Shown: positions 51,251 through 60,082, counted from the first letter of the stretch. The stretch is 64,000 bases of DNA from Bog-159 sp049516155 (GCA_049516155.1 JBEKTJ010000002.1:1-64000); one strand, 5' to 3'. The notes: a model not told the origin generated them from the letters alone. A program made the numbers and translations.

Positions 51251-51913
51251 TCACTTTTCCGGCATGCGGTCGGCCAGCCCTCGCCCGATTTCGGCGAGCT
51301 GGGTTTCGAGCGAGGCGTCCAGCTTTCCGCGGGCCGTCTCGACCAGCACGGCGCCGCGCTCGAGGGTTCCGTCGGCGACTAACGGAAGGCCGCCGCGGCC
51401 CTCGCGCGCGAGCGCCTGCCGGACTGCCGGCTCCAACTCGGGATGAATGCGAATGCGGCAGATCTCCTGGCCCGGCAGTTTTTGCAGGGCGCCGCAAACC
51501 AAGCCTTCCAATGCGGCGGGGTCCACCGACAACTCACGGTGCAGGATGCGGCGGGCAATGCCCAAAGAGAGGCCGACCAAATCGGCGGCGGCTTCGCGCA
51601 TCAATTGCGGGCGCAACCCGGCGATTTCCTGTATGCCGCGGGCCAGTTTGTCGAGCACCGGTTGCAGTGCGGCGGCCGCCTGCGCACGCCCGGCGGCTTC
51701 GCCCTCACGGTGACCGGCCTCGCGGGACTCCTTCGCCAGGCGCTCGATCTGCTGCTCCAATTCGGCGATGCGCCGGGCATCCCGCACTGCTTGGCCGGCG
51801 TCGTCCGCGCCGCCGGGAGCCGCGCCGCGCACCGGCGCCGCACCCGTTGCGGACGGCCAACTCAAGCGCGGCACCGCGGATCCCTCCGCGCCGCACAGAA
51901 TCTTAGACAACAT
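51251..51913 (-). CDS. fliH: Flagellar assembly protein FliH
   Basis: 220 residues. Central helix with Q/E-rich coiled coil (DARRIAELEQQIERLAKESREAGHREGEAAGRAQAAAAL) and a C-terminal part (RRILHRELSVDPAALEGLVCGALQKLP, RIRIHPELEPAVRQ, AVLVETARGKLDASLETQLAEIGRGL) are the FliH/HrpE layout. It holds FliI at the export gate. It overlaps the end of fliG by 11 bases. Confidence 0.9.
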   Translation of the reverse strand: MLSKILCGAEGSAVPRLSWPSATGAAPVRGAAPGGADDAGQAVRDARRIAELEQQIERLAKESREAGHREGEAAGRAQAAAALQPVLDKLARGIQEIAGLRPQLMREAAADLVGLSLGIARRILHRELSVDPAALEGLVCGALQKLPGQEICRIRIHPELEPAVRQALAREGRGGLPLVADGTLERGAVLVETARGKLDASLETQLAEIGRGLADRMPEK

Positions 51914-52931
51914 ATTGTTCGCCGCCGGCGCCCTTCAAGTTGATCGTGCCGTCGCTTTCCAACTGCCGCACCACGCCGATGATCTGCTGCTGCGCGCCCT
52001 CGACCTCTTTGATCTTCACCGGGCCCATGGCGTCCATATCTTCGAGCAGCATCTCGGCGCCGCGCTGGGAGAGGCATTCTACGAAGTGTTTGCGGACATG
52101 CTCGCTGGTCCCTTTAAGCGCCAGCGTCAGAATCTTGCGATCCACCTTGGTCAGTACCTCCTTGAGGCTGTTGCTCTCGAGCAGAAGCATATCGTCGAAG
52201 ACGAACATGAGATGCCGGATCGTGTCGGCCAGCGCGGCATTCTCCTTCTCGATGGATTCCAGGATCTCCTTGCTGGCGCCCGACTCCAACCGGTTGAACA
52301 TCTCCGAAACCGCCCGCACGCCGCCGTAAGATTCGCGGCTGAACTCCCCAAGCGCGTGCAGCTTTTGTCCGATTACGGCGGCGATCTTATGGATGATCTC
52401 GGGCGAGATCTGATCCAGGTGCGCCATGCGCAGAGCCACGTCCCCGCGAATCTGGGCGGGCAACGAAACCAATAGCGCGGCGGCTTGCGACGCGCTGAGG
52501 TGCGAGAGGATGAACGCGATGGTCTGTGGATGCTCGCTGTGGATGAATTTTGCAAGTTGCTGGGGGTCGGCCTTCTGCAGCGCGTCGAAGGCGGCCGTAT
52601 CGTTACCCAAGGTCTTCACCAGACGGTCCACCAACTTGCGCGCGGCTTCCGGCCCAAAGGCGGTCAGAAGCAGTTTCCGGGCATAATCGATTCCGCCGCG
52701 GGAAACATACTCCCGCGCCATGCACATCTGGTAGAACTCCTCGAGCACCGCCTCGCCTTCCTCGGTCGAGATCGTGGAAAGCCGGGCCACCTCGCGCGAG
52801 ACGGCCTGCACCTCGTCCTCGGAGAGCTCCCGCATGAGCTGCCCGCTGGCTTCTTCCCCCAGCAGCACCATAAGCATGGCCGCCTTCCGCACACCCGAGA
52901 TCAGTTCGTTGCGCTTAATGTTGGCGATCAT
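51903..52931 (-). CDS. fliG: Flagellar motor switch protein FliG
   Basis: 342 residues. N-domain (RKAAMLMVLLGEEASGQLMRELSEDEVQAVSREVARL), middle EHPQTIAFILSHLSASQAAALLVSLPAQIRGDVALRMAHLDQISPEIIHKI and C-domain with the charged torque helix region (FVFDDMLLLESNSLKEVLTKVDRKILTLALKGTSEHVRKHFVECLSQRGAEMLLEDMDAMGPVKIKEVEGAQQQI). It is the rotor protein that meets the MotA stator. It ends over the fliH start and begins 30 bases after fliF. Confidence 0.95.
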   Translation of the reverse strand: MIANIKRNELISGVRKAAMLMVLLGEEASGQLMRELSEDEVQAVSREVARLSTISTEEGEAVLEEFYQMCMAREYVSRGGIDYARKLLLTAFGPEAARKLVDRLVKTLGNDTAAFDALQKADPQQLAKFIHSEHPQTIAFILSHLSASQAAALLVSLPAQIRGDVALRMAHLDQISPEIIHKIAAVIGQKLHALGEFSRESYGGVRAVSEMFNRLESGASKEILESIEKENAALADTIRHLMFVFDDMLLLESNSLKEVLTKVDRKILTLALKGTSEHVRKHFVECLSQRGAEMLLEDMDAMGPVKIKEVEGAQQQIIGVVRQLESDGTINLKGAGGEQYVV

Positions 52932-52961
52932 GGCGTTCCATTCCGTTCCTTTCCGCCGGCG

Positions 52962-54647
52962 CTAGCCCTTTTCATTGAGCCATGTCCGCAGCGTCTGCAC
53001 TTGCACGATCGGGTCTTTCTTGAGGCCCGCCTGCAAATACTTGGTCAACACGTCTCTCTTGTTGGTGGTCGGGGCGGGCGACTTGATGGCATCCAGGGCC
53101 TCGGCCTCAAGGCGCGCCTGGAGGTCGGCTTGGCCGCCTAGTTTGGCTTGCATCTTCTTTTCCACGGAATCGTCCTCAGCCAGGGCGGGCGCGCTGTCGG
53201 CGCCCGGCGGCAAAGCTATCTGTGCCACGGCTGCAGGTTTCGACCGACCGCGCAGCCCGCGCAACCCCATCGCTACCAGCGCCAAGAGCAAGATCGCCGC
53301 GACGGCCGCGGCGCCTATCCCCGTGGGAGTGTGCAGCCATACCGGCAGCCTGTCTCCTGGCGCGCCGGGCGCGCGAACCGGCGCCGACGGGAGCGGGGGC
53401 TCGGTGTGCAGGGTGGCCTCGAAAGGCAGGGTTTCCACTATCAGTTGGTCGCCGCGCTCGGCTTTGAAGCTAATCACTCCGGCCACCAAGTCGCGGATGG
53501 TTTTCAGTTTTTCCGCCGAGGGCGGGATTAAGACCTGTTGCAAGTGAGGGAGCTTGCCTTCCCAGCGCACATCCTGATCCAGGAGCAAGGAGACGGAAAT
53601 GCGCTTCAACTCTCCCTGGGGGAGCTTGGTATGCCGTACCATGCGGCTGGACTGGTAGTTGATCTCCTCGGTCCGGCGCGAGGTGCCAGAGGCTCCCCCG
53701 ACGGGGCGCGGCGGCGGATGCGGCAAATTGGAGGCCGTCCCCGGCAGACCGCCAGTCAGGGCCAGGGGTGCGATATCCTCGCTTTTTTGCGAACTGACCA
53801 TCACCGAACGGGCCGGATCGAAGCTTTCTTCGCTCTGCTCGCCGCTCGAATAATCGCATTCGGCCGACACCGTCGCGCGGAAACGGTCGGCGCCCAGCAA
53901 GGGATCGAGCGTGGTCTGGATCTTGGCTAACATGCTCTTTTCGACCATGTCCCGGTATTCGAGACTCGCTTCCGATCCTTCCAGCCCGTCGCCGCCGGAC
54001 TTATGCGGCCGGTTGAGCAGGTTGCCGCGGGTGTCCACGACCGAGACGGCCTCCGGCGCCAATCCTTCCACCGCGCTGGCCAACAGATTGCAAACCGCCA
54101 TGATGTTTTGGGAGGAAAGCTGAGCTCCCGCGCGCAGTCCCAGCACCACGCTCGCTTTGGCCGACTGGCGGGCTTCCAGGTAGACCGATTCCTTGGGGAA
54201 AGTGAGATGTACGCGGGCCCGCTCCACCGCGGCTAACGAGACGATGGAACGCTCCAACTCGCCCTCCAGGGCGCGCCGGTAGTTGACGTGTTCGGCGAAG
54301 TCGGTCATCCCGAAGCTGGTCTTGTCGAACAGTTCAAAACCCATGCGGCCGCTTTTTGGCAAACCGCTGGTGGCCAGTTGGAGGCGCAGTTCAGCTAACT
54401 TCGCCGAAGGCGCCAGCACGGTCGAGCCGTTCTCGGACAGCCGGAATTCGTTACCCGTTTCCTTGAGCTTCTGGACCACGGCGCCGGCGTCCTCGGCGGC
54501 CAACCCGGTGTACAGAGGGCGGAAGTCTTCCTCGCGCCGCCACTGAGCAAATCCGAACAGCGCGGCGGCTACCAGCACCGCGACCGCCGCTATGCTGAGC
54601 TTTTGCGCCAGCGAGAGGCGCGCCAGAAGCTTTTTCATCTGTTCCAT
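52962..54647 (-). CDS. fliF: Flagellar MS-ring protein FliF
   Basis: 561 residues from the ATG at 54647 (MEQMKKLLARLSLAQKL). The frame extends to 54728 but overlaps fliE. One N-terminal span (IAAVAVLVAAALFGFAQ), RBM regions (RPLYTGLAAEDAGAVVQKLKE, YRRALEGELERSIVSLAAVERARVHLTFPKE), second span (GIGAAAVAAILLLALVAMGL) and a C-terminal FliG-binding tail (DVLTKYLQAGLKKDPIVQVQTLRTWLNE). It makes the MS-ring in the inner membrane. The segment before the tail is Pro/Gly-rich. Confidence 0.95.
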   Translation of the reverse strand: MEQMKKLLARLSLAQKLSIAAVAVLVAAALFGFAQWRREEDFRPLYTGLAAEDAGAVVQKLKETGNEFRLSENGSTVLAPSAKLAELRLQLATSGLPKSGRMGFELFDKTSFGMTDFAEHVNYRRALEGELERSIVSLAAVERARVHLTFPKESVYLEARQSAKASVVLGLRAGAQLSSQNIMAVCNLLASAVEGLAPEAVSVVDTRGNLLNRPHKSGGDGLEGSEASLEYRDMVEKSMLAKIQTTLDPLLGADRFRATVSAECDYSSGEQSEESFDPARSVMVSSQKSEDIAPLALTGGLPGTASNLPHPPPRPVGGASGTSRRTEEINYQSSRMVRHTKLPQGELKRISVSLLLDQDVRWEGKLPHLQQVLIPPSAEKLKTIRDLVAGVISFKAERGDQLIVETLPFEATLHTEPPLPSAPVRAPGAPGDRLPVWLHTPTGIGAAAVAAILLLALVAMGLRGLRGRSKPAAVAQIALPPGADSAPALAEDDSVEKKMQAKLGGQADLQARLEAEALDAIKSPAPTTNKRDVLTKYLQAGLKKDPIVQVQTLRTWLNEKG

Positions 54648-54657
54648 ACGGTCTTCG

Positions 54658-54960
54658 CTAGACCTGCATTTGCATGACTGCCTGGTACGCCGAGACCACC
54701 TTGTTGCGGATCTGCAGGAACGTTTCAAAGGCCAGTTCGGCGCGCTGCGTGGCCAGCGCTACGGTGTGCACTTCCTCGCCATCCCCGGCCATGAAGCGTT
54801 CCACGGACTTGCCGGCATCGCCCCGCAGGCGCTCGACGCCGCCGATGGCATTGGCCAGCAGCGACTGGAAGTCCCGCGCGCCACCCGCCGGACCGCCAGC
54901 GCCGGTCCCGCCCAGATCGGGCAAAGGGACGGCGCGAATTGGTGAAATTGGTGAAGACAT
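54658..54960 (-). CDS. fliE: Flagellar basal-body rod adaptor FliE
   Basis: 100 residues. The C-terminal half (DFQSLLANAIGGVERLRGDAGKSVERFMAGDGEEVHTVALATQRAELAFETFLQIRNKVVSAYQAVMQMQV) has the family's GDGEEVHTVALA and the closing RNKVVSAYQAVMQMQV. FliE connects MS-ring and rod. It lies ten bases upstream of fliF and 16 downstream of flgC. Confidence 0.93.
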   Translation of the reverse strand: MSSPISPIRAVPLPDLGGTGAGGPAGGARDFQSLLANAIGGVERLRGDAGKSVERFMAGDGEEVHTVALATQRAELAFETFLQIRNKVVSAYQAVMQMQV

Positions 54961-54976
54961 GCTAATTCCAGGGCCT

Positions 54977-55405
54977 TTACTTGAACAGGTCGATCGAGCG
55001 CATGATCATGTCCTTGACTGCCGAGATGGCCGCCACATTGGCCTCGAAGCCACGCGCCGCGCCCGTCAGGTCGACCATGTCTTCGGCCGGATTGAGTCGT
55101 GGAAACGCTACATATCCGTCCGGCCCGGCGTCCGGATGGCCCGGCAGATAGCGTTGCTCCGGATCCCGCGTATCGACGCTGACTTCGGCAACCGCGACCC
55201 CTTCCTGCAGATGCGATTCGAACAACGAACCAAAGGAGGCGGCCATGGGCTGCGAGGCGAAGACCGCGTCTTTTCGGCGGTAAGGGCCGCCTTCCGGAGT
55301 GCGCGTGGTTTCCGCATTCGCCAGATTCTCTACCAGCAACTCCGCACGTGTGCGCTCGGCCGCCATTCCCGAAGCGCTGACCGACATGGCGGAAAACAGG
55401 CTCAT
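54977..55405 (-). CDS. flgC: Flagellar proximal rod protein FlgC
   Basis: 142 residues. MSLFSAMSVSASGMAAERTRAELLVENLANAETTRT is the typical N-terminus and ARGFEANVAAISAVKDMIMRSIDLFK the C-terminus. Both are the axial coiled-coil ends, with SLFS...ANAxTT. Overlaps flgB by four bases, so translation is coupled. Confidence 0.95.
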   Translation of the reverse strand: MSLFSAMSVSASGMAAERTRAELLVENLANAETTRTPEGGPYRRKDAVFASQPMAASFGSLFESHLQEGVAVAEVSVDTRDPEQRYLPGHPDAGPDGYVAFPRLNPAEDMVDLTGAARGFEANVAAISAVKDMIMRSIDLFK

Positions 55406-55740
55406 GTATTGCTCCCGCTCTGCAGCGCCGCCCGAATCGACTGCACCTCGCTGCGCAACAGGTTGGACGCCAGATTGAAACGCATATCGTTCTCCGTCAA
55501 CAGGCGAGACTCCCGATCCAAGCTGACATTATTGCCGTCGTTCTTCACCGGCAATCCGCCGACTTCGAACGATTGGAGTCCCGCGCCTCCGAGGGCCGAC
55601 CGCAGCTCCGACTGAAAGTCGATGTCCTTGGTTTTGTACCCCGGGGTATCCGCGTTCGCAATATTGGAAGCCACCACTTTCTGCCGCGCGCTCAGCAGGT
55701 CCATGTAGCGTTCCAAGGTGTCCGACAAGCGACTCAGCAT
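55402..55740 (-). CDS. flgB: Flagellar proximal rod protein FlgB
   Basis: 112 residues. LERYMDLLSARQKVVASNIANADTPGYKTKDIDFQSEL is the rod-protein signature. The middle holds SFEVGGLPVKNDGNNVSLDRESRLLTENDMRFNLASNLLRSEVQSIRAAL, as in FlgB. First gene of the flgB-flgC-fliE-fliF-fliG-fliH-fliI-fliJ unit; 213 bases separate it from cheY, with GC-rich hairpins but no promoter that I can name. Confidence 0.95.
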   Translation of the reverse strand: MLSRLSDTLERYMDLLSARQKVVASNIANADTPGYKTKDIDFQSELRSALGGAGLQSFEVGGLPVKNDGNNVSLDRESRLLTENDMRFNLASNLLRSEVQSIRAALQSGSNT

Positions 55741-55953
55741 GGCACTTTCACAGCAGCAACCGGAGTTCCATATCCAAATATCGCAGAATTAACGCTGCCG
55801 GAGACACGCACCGCCAAACTCGCGTCACTCGCGCAAAGATCTTGGCGAGGGCAGCCGTTGGCGGATGGAGCGGCGGCAGACGCCGCCGCGCAAACACGCA
55901 AACCGGGACATACCCGCCCACCGGGCGGGTGGTGGGATCGGAAAAACTGCGGA

Positions 55954-56325
55954 TCAAACAAGCGCACCGATTTTTTCCTGGATCTGCTCGGCGGTGAAGG
56001 GCTTCCGGATGTAGGCGGCCGAACCCAGCCGGATCGCCTGGCTGACCTTTTCTTCGCTGCCTTCGGTGGTGATCATCACCACGGGGAGATTCCGCCATTG
56101 GTCGGCGCCCTTCAACTCGGCCAGTAGTCCCAGTCCGTCCATATTCGGCATATTGATGTCCGACAGGACTAGGTTAAGGGGATGGTTCCGGACGATTTCC
56201 AGAGCCTCCAGGCCATCGCGGGCCTCGAAAATCTCGTCAATCGCCAGGGCAGTTTGACGCAGCACTCGGATCAGGATCTTCCGGATAGCGGTGGAATCGT
56301 CTACGACTAGAATGTTCAAAGCCAT
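55954..56325 (-). CDS. cheY: CheY-like response regulator
   Basis: 123 residues, one receiver domain. Acidic pair D9-D10 (VVDDS), phospho-acceptor Asp56 (LVLSDINMPNMDG), Thr86 in MITTEG and Lys108 in YIRKPF. Without an output domain, it should bind the switch (FliM) and set rotation. It is next to flgB and opposite cheX, both likely under FliA control. Confidence 0.93.
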   Translation of the reverse strand: MALNILVVDDSTAIRKILIRVLRQTALAIDEIFEARDGLEALEIVRNHPLNLVLSDINMPNMDGLGLLAELKGADQWRNLPVVMITTEGSEEKVSQAIRLGSAAYIRKPFTAEQIQEKIGALV

Positions 56326-56337
56326 ACTCCTTTCTTT

Positions 56338-56365
56338 CTATCGGTCCAGGACCGGCCTTCCTTTA
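56338..56365 (-). promoter_or_regulatory. Candidate sigma-28 promoter for cheY
   Basis: TAAA, a 16-base spacer and ACCGATAG on the minus strand match six of eight -10 positions and all of the -35; the spacer is one base longer than usual. It lies 13 bases before the cheY ATG. Confidence 0.6.
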
Positions 56366-56433
56366 CGGCCTTGGCGAAATCTGCGGCGCCCGGCAGAATC
56401 CGGCTTCACTTGCTTCTCCATCGGCCTCATTTA

Positions 56434-56460
56434 TAAAGATCGGCGAAGTTCCGCCGATGA
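56434..56460 (+). promoter_or_regulatory. Sigma-28 promoter for cheX
   Basis: TAAA, a 15-base spacer and GCCGATGA (one base from consensus). The -10 ends 19 bases before the cheX ATG. Confidence 0.82.
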
Positions 56461-56478
56461 GTAGCTAGGACAAAACAA

Positions 56479-57009
56479 ATGATAGACCACGATCAAATCG
56501 TTAGCGATATTCGTACTTCCGCCGAGGAGGTCTTTTCGACCATGTTGGGCACCGAACTCCATTTCACGGAGTCCTACTGCGATAAAGGCCCTTCACACCC
56601 CTTGGACGGCGTGATCTGCCTGATCGGAATGGCCGGGCAGTGGGCCGGTACGGGTACGATATCGTGCTCGGCCGAGTTTGCATGCCGGATTGCCTCTCTG
56701 ATGCTCATGGCGGAATACACGTTGGTGGACGCCGACGTCCTGGATGCGGTCGCAGAAATCGCCAATATGGTTCTGGGCAACGTGAAGACCGCACTCGAGG
56801 TGTCGCTAGGAACCATGGGAATGAGCATCCCGACTGCTATATTCGGCAAGAACTTTATGGCCAAGAGCTATGGCGACGAAACCTGGACCGTAGTTGTGTT
56901 CGACTGCGAAGGGCAGCGCTTGGAGGTCAAGTTGTTCTTGAAAAGGACGGCTGGATCGCCGGCGCCCGGCGCGGCAAAAGCGGGCTCGCCGATTTACATG
57001 CCTGCATGA
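56479..57009 (+). CDS. cheX: CheY-phosphate phosphatase CheX
   Basis: 176 residues. Single CheC/CheX-type catalytic motif D-x3-E-x2-N (DAVAEIAN) in LVDADVLDAVAEIANMVLGNVKTALE, with the Pro of MSIPTAIFG 22 bases of protein later, as in CheX, which has one motif per chain and dimerises. FxxxMLG and the strand GQWAGTGTISCSAEFACRIASLML precede it. It removes phosphate from CheY. Divergent from cheY across 153 bases. Confidence 0.88.
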   Translation: MIDHDQIVSDIRTSAEEVFSTMLGTELHFTESYCDKGPSHPLDGVICLIGMAGQWAGTGTISCSAEFACRIASLMLMAEYTLVDADVLDAVAEIANMVLGNVKTALEVSLGTMGMSIPTAIFGKNFMAKSYGDETWTVVVFDCEGQRLEVKLFLKRTAGSPAPGAAKAGSPIYMPA

Positions 57010-57104
57010 CGGCGGGCCGGCTGCGCAGTCCGCGATCCCGAGAGGTACGGCCTTAGCCGATGATTGGCGGCGGGCGGCCCGGCGGGAAACCGTGCGGCGG
57101 ACGG

Positions 57105-57896
57105 TCATCGGGCTACAGCCGCGGCCGCCTTCGGTTCCGGGCTGAGGCCGTGCTCGTTCAGGATGACGATATCCACGCGGCGGTTATGGGCGCGCCCCAT
57201 TTCGGCATCGTTGGATTCCACCGGCACGGTATCGGCGTAACCCGCCACGGCCAGGCGCTGGGCCGGAATATCGAAACGGGACACCAGCAGTTCGAGCATG
57301 GCAATACTGCGCGCGGCCGAGAGATCCCAATTGCTGCGAAAGCGGGAGTTGTGTATGGGTATGGCATCCGTGTGGCCCTCCAAGCGCACTTGACTCGGCA
57401 GTGCGGCTATAGCCTGCGCGATCTTTCCTACGGTGGGATATGTTCCCGGAAACACGCCATCGTCGCCGGAAGCGAAGAAGCCGGATTCGCGTAAGCTGAT
57501 GACCAGTCCGCGCGGCTCCAGCGAGATCTGGATTTGGCCCTTTCCGATCTCCAGCTTCAGAGCGGTCCGTAAGGACTCCATGGAAGCGGCCAGATCCGCG
57601 CTTGGCGGTTTCTCCTGGGCCGTAGGTCTCGCTCCTCCCGGCCCCTGCATCATGGCGTTTCCCTTGCCCTTGTCGCCTTTAGTGCCCCCTAGTATGGCGG
57701 CCACCGCGGACTTGTCCTGCCCCTCGCCTAAAGCCTTGCGGACAGACTCGGAGACCTGCGCAGCTTTGCCGTGATCCGCCTGGGACGTGGCGAACATCAC
57801 CACGAAGAAGGCAAACAGCAGCGTGATGAAATCCGCATAGGAAACCAGCCAGCGTTCATGGTTGGCTGGTTCTTCGGGTTTTCGACGGCGCGCCAT
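57105..57896 (-). CDS. motB: Flagellar stator protein MotB
   Basis: 263 residues. One N-terminal span with the essential Asp (Asp22 in SYADFITLLFAFFVVMFATSQ), then a linker and an OmpA-type peptidoglycan-binding domain (VRLEGHTDAIPIHNSRFRSNWDLSAARSIAMLELLV, RLAVAGYADTVPVESNDAEMGRAHNRRVDIVIL). It is the wall-anchored stator part, directly downstream of motA. cheX faces it with 95 bases between. Confidence 0.95.
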   Translation of the reverse strand: MARRRKPEEPANHERWLVSYADFITLLFAFFVVMFATSQADHGKAAQVSESVRKALGEGQDKSAVAAILGGTKGDKGKGNAMMQGPGGARPTAQEKPPSADLAASMESLRTALKLEIGKGQIQISLEPRGLVISLRESGFFASGDDGVFPGTYPTVGKIAQAIAALPSQVRLEGHTDAIPIHNSRFRSNWDLSAARSIAMLELLVSRFDIPAQRLAVAGYADTVPVESNDAEMGRAHNRRVDIVILNEHGLSPEPKAAAAVAR

Positions 57897-57908
57897 GGGC
57901 CTGCCGAC

Positions 57909-58787
57909 CTAATCCCCAGCCGCGGCCGCCGACGGCTGGATAGCGGCGGCCGGTGCCCGGCTTCCTTTGGGCGCCTTCCTCGGAGCGGGCGGCGGCGCAT
58001 ACGCCTCCAGCTTGATCCGGATCAGCTTGGGATTCAATCCCTCTGCGATTCCGAGCACGCCTTCGAGCATCAACTCGCGGATCTCCACGGCGGCGTGCAC
58101 GCGCGACTTGAGCTTGCTGCCAGCCGGAAGAAACAATATATTCGCCGCGGCCACGCCGTATACGGTGGCCACAAAAGCCACCGCGATTCCCCGGCCCACT
58201 TCGTCTATATTGGCTAGATGCTTCATTACCTGAATCAGGCCCAGCACGGCGCCGATAATACCGATGGTGGGTGCGTATCCGCCGGCCGCTTCGTAAACCT
58301 TGGCTTCGGCTTCCCCGCGATGTTCCTCCAGGGAGATCTCCAACTCCATCATGCGCCGCAACTCCTGCAGGTCGGTCCCATCCACCGCCAAGTTCAACGC
58401 TTTGCGCAGGAAGGGGTCTTCGATGGACCCGGCTTCTTCCTCCAGGGAGACGATGCCGTTCTTGCGGGCCTTGGTGGCGTAGCCGATAATCTGCTCGATG
58501 ATCGCTCCGGGCGCGTGATTGGTCTCGAGGAAAACCGCGGGCAACTTGCCGGCGGCGCTGCGAAGTAGAGCCATCGGAGTGGTAACCATTACGGCCCCGA
58601 GGGTACCCCCGAGGACGATGATGGCGGCGGTCAATTGCGCAACATCTCTTACTCTGCCCTGCTCAAGCACCAAGCCTCCCAGGATGCCTACGAGCGCCAG
58701 GGCTAGTCCGCCCAGAGTCGCCAGATCGGGTCGGCGCCTGGGCTGTTTCTTGGCGGAATCGGGCGCCGGCGGGGCTGTCTCGGCCAT
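57909..58787 (-). CDS. motA: Flagellar stator protein MotA
   Basis: 292 residues, four membrane spans (LATLGGLALALVGILGGLVL, LTAAIIVLGGTLGAVMVTTP, PTIGIIGAVLGLIQVM, GIAVAFVATVYGVAAANILFLPAGSKL). ExxxxRDPFLRKALNLAVDGTD- and YAPTIGIIGAVLGLIQ-type motifs match MotA. It makes the ion channel with MotB. The C-terminal tail (EAYAPPPAPRKAPKGSRAPAAAIQPSAAAAGD) is Ala/Pro-rich and longer than usual. It ends 12 bases before motB. Confidence 0.95.
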   Translation of the reverse strand: MAETAPPAPDSAKKQPRRRPDLATLGGLALALVGILGGLVLEQGRVRDVAQLTAAIIVLGGTLGAVMVTTPMALLRSAAGKLPAVFLETNHAPGAIIEQIIGYATKARKNGIVSLEEEAGSIEDPFLRKALNLAVDGTDLQELRRMMELEISLEEHRGEAEAKVYEAAGGYAPTIGIIGAVLGLIQVMKHLANIDEVGRGIAVAFVATVYGVAAANILFLPAGSKLKSRVHAAVEIRELMLEGVLGIAEGLNPKLIRIKLEAYAPPPAPRKAPKGSRAPAAAIQPSAAAAGD

Positions 58788-58790
58788 ATG

Positions 58791-59051
58791 CTATTCGATC
58801 TCCCCGGTATTCACGGCCTCGCGGAGAGATGCGCCTTCCCGGGCGAGGATGGGCGGACTCAGCGGGATACCACTCTGGATGGCCCGGCGGAACTCTACCA
58901 CCCGCCGGACGATTTCTTCGGCCGGTTCGAGCACTACCAGCTTCTGCCCGTTGGTCAGACCGATCATCGTGTCGGGTGTCGCTTCGATCGATTCGATGAG
59001 GTCCGCATTGAGCACAAGCGGCCGATGATTGAGGCGGGTGAGGTGAATCAT
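58791..59051 (-). CDS. flbD: FlbD-family flagellar protein
   Basis: 86 residues. The start MIHLTRLNHRPLVLNADLIESIEATPDTMIGLTNGQKLVVLE and VRRVVEFRRAI are the FlbD/SwrD small protein of flagellar operons, placed between fliM and motA. Not the Caulobacter FlbD regulator of the same name. Its exact job is unsettled; it aids stator power in Bacillus (SwrD). It lies four bases upstream of motA. Confidence 0.9.
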   Translation of the reverse strand: MIHLTRLNHRPLVLNADLIESIEATPDTMIGLTNGQKLVVLEPAEEIVRRVVEFRRAIQSGIPLSPPILAREGASLREAVNTGEIE

Positions 59052-59057
59052 GAGCCC

Positions 59058-60035
59058 TTATTCCTTATCGGCGGCGACTGCGGCGGCCGGAACGGTTTCC
59101 ACAAGAAAGCCGCGCCTTCGGCCGGCGTCGACGATCTGGCCGCCGAACCGAAGCTCGCCGTTGATCAGACCGTCCATCCGGCGGCCTAAGGGAAAGTCGA
59201 AGGTCAGCACATCGCCTTCGGCCAAGCGCAGCAGATCCCTTGCCAGCAGCCTTGGGCCGCGCAGGCGGACGTCCAGGCCCAACGTCGAAGGCCGGATGCG
59301 CGCAAGCATGCCCGCCTGCTCGGCCTCCGTCGACTGTGTTCGGCGCATGGACCACTGCTGGTCGAACTTCTGGCGCATCATCTTGGCGATGATGGAGGGA
59401 ACTGCGATGTTCATCATCCCTACATTGTCCCCGATGCGGATCTCAATGCCCACGGCTACGACCGCCTCGCTGGGGGCCAAGACGCGCAGAAACTGGGGCT
59501 CTGTCTCCACCGTATGGATGGTGAACTCGATCGGAGCGACCGCTTGCCAGGCGGCTTTCAGATCGTTCAAAATAATTCGGAAAAGGCTGTCGAGCAGTTT
59601 CTGCTCGATTTCAGTGATCTCGCGCCGCAATCCCGACGTGGATTTGCCATCGCCGCCCAACAGCACCTCCAGAATGGGAAAGACCAGCGCGGGGCTCAGT
59701 TCCAGCAGTCCGTAACCGTCATAGGGCCGCAACCCCAGCGAGAGCATGCATGTGGGCGAGGGCAGTCCGTTCAGGAACTCTTCGCAGGAGAGTTGCTCGA
59801 CGCTCACCAGATTCACCAAAAGATACGTGCGCAAGTAGGCCGAAAGGCTGGAAACCAGATTGTGAACAAAGGTCTCGTGAAGCTGGTGAATGGCCCGCAG
59901 TTGGGATTTGGCGATGCGATCCGGGCGACGGAAGTCGAAAGGCACGACTTTCTTGGAAGGGGACTCCTGCAAGTGCACCCCAGCGGCATTGTTGAACAAC
60001 GCGTCGATTTCCTGTTGCGATAGTGTGCGATTCAA
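59058..60035 (-). CDS. fliM: Flagellar motor switch protein FliM
   Basis: 325 residues. N-terminal CheY-binding peptide LSQQEIDALFNNA, the middle RPDRIAKSQLRAIHQLHETFVHNLVSSLSAYLRTYL and a C-terminal SpoA-like domain (LRLAEGDVLTFDFPLGRRMDGLINGELRFGGQI). FliM receives CheY-P and switches rotation. First gene of the fliM-flbD-motA-motB group. The fliN gene is not in the window. Confidence 0.95.
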   Translation of the reverse strand: MNRTLSQQEIDALFNNAAGVHLQESPSKKVVPFDFRRPDRIAKSQLRAIHQLHETFVHNLVSSLSAYLRTYLLVNLVSVEQLSCEEFLNGLPSPTCMLSLGLRPYDGYGLLELSPALVFPILEVLLGGDGKSTSGLRREITEIEQKLLDSLFRIILNDLKAAWQAVAPIEFTIHTVETEPQFLRVLAPSEAVVAVGIEIRIGDNVGMMNIAVPSIIAKMMRQKFDQQWSMRRTQSTEAEQAGMLARIRPSTLGLDVRLRGPRLLARDLLRLAEGDVLTFDFPLGRRMDGLINGELRFGGQIVDAGRRRGFLVETVPAAAVAADKE

Positions 60036-60055
60036 GCTGAGCGATCCCTCTTAAT

Positions 60056-60082
60056 CTATCGGCGGGTGGGTGCGTAGCTTTA
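60056..60082 (-). promoter_or_regulatory. Sigma-28 promoter for fliM-flbD-motA-motB
   Basis: On the minus strand TAAA, a 15-base spacer and GCCGATAG (one base from consensus). The -10 ends 20 bases before the fliM start codon. Confidence 0.85.

Noticed and set aside
55741..55953. Sigma-54 promoter before flgB
   Set aside because: I found no GG-N10-GC element that fits; only GC-rich hairpins.
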